Source: Leucobacter sp. (GTDB lineage Bacteria > Actinomycetota > Actinomycetes > Actinomycetales > Microbacteriaceae). From it: 6,767 nt of DNA. The DNA is taken from positions 1 through 6,767 of the forward strand of contig JAGNOB010000099.1 in the NCBI GenBank assembly GCA_017990305.1. Reading direction: 5' to 3'. Under the pieces are notes generated by a model. The model was given only the letters and a program-made list of their open reading frames with translations, was not told the DNA's origin and did not search any database. Positions 6,687-6,767 of this stretch are shown piece by piece. Every line of letters starts with the position of its first letter. Position 1 is the first letter of the stretch. The translations under genes and the position numbers were made by a program.

Positions 6687-6767
6687 GAATGCTCAAATAT
6701 GCACAAATTGCAGGGTGCAGGGTGCGCCCGCACGTCGCGCGGGAAGCCTGCTGGGCAACATTCACCC
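6687..6767 (-). promoter_or_regulatory. Leader and probable promoter of ndh, cut by the right edge
   Basis: On the minus strand CATATT (6696-6701) is a 4-of-6 match to a -10 box, with no good -35 at 16-19 nt. A perfect tandem repeat of GCAGGGT (6710-6716 and 6717-6723, plus strand) lies just upstream of it and could be a regulator contact. No gene is visible here. Confidence 0.35.

Noticed and set aside
6673..6765. N-terminal extension of ndh to position 6765
   Set aside because: The extension has no domain content, and AAGGAG sits 8 nt before GTG 6672, where the FAD motif begins at the usual distance.
1..6767. CRISPR array, insertion sequence, phage or defence genes
   Set aside because: There are no regularly spaced repeats, transposase motifs or terminal inverted repeats, and every long real gene has a housekeeping or regulatory identity.

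Overview
The window is high-GC DNA with actinobacterial gene content. It carries a GTP-type PEP carboxykinase, a RamB/ScfR-family regulator, a tRNA without an encoded CCA end, and two regulator genes that look leaderless. I infer a Microbacteriaceae-like actinomycete (for example a Leucobacter relative). That placement rests on family knowledge and was not searched.

Layout from left to right: (1) positions 1-536, minus strand, the first ~178 codons of the A subunit of a succinyl-CoA:3-ketoacid CoA-transferase, cut by the left edge. (2) 537-681, a divergent control region with a perfect 17-bp palindrome. (3) 682-1458, plus strand, an IclR-family regulator. (4) 1459-1617, a short stretch with no gene. 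(5) 1618-1691, minus strand, a tRNA with a UAA (Leu) anticodon and a surprisingly short variable loop. (6) 1741-1794, a very strong hairpin behind pckG. (7) 1809-3644, minus strand, pckG. (8) 3645-3768, a divergent control region with direct and inverted repeats and a clear -10 box for ramB. (9) 3769-5238, plus strand, a RamB/ScfR-type regulator. (10) 5279-5316, a hairpin shared by two convergent genes. (11) 5332-6672, minus strand, a type II NADH dehydrogenase, with its leader running to the right edge.

The genes fit central carbon and energy metabolism. The CoA-transferase activates 3-oxoacids (ketone bodies, or the 3-oxoadipate branch) toward acetyl-CoA, and the IclR protein beside it is its likely local regulator. 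PEP carboxykinase opens gluconeogenesis from oxaloacetate, which is needed for growth on acetate-type carbon. The neighbouring RamB-type protein belongs to a family that controls acetate and glyoxylate metabolism. NDH-2 feeds NADH electrons into the quinone pool without pumping protons.

This is mostly an ordinary housekeeping region and I see no undescribed multi-gene system, mobile element or CRISPR. The items most worth a second look are the tRNA with a Leu(UAA) anticodon but class I variable loop, the 17-bp palindrome upstream of the CoA-transferase, the leaderless start of ramB, and the degenerate metallopeptidase motif in RamB.
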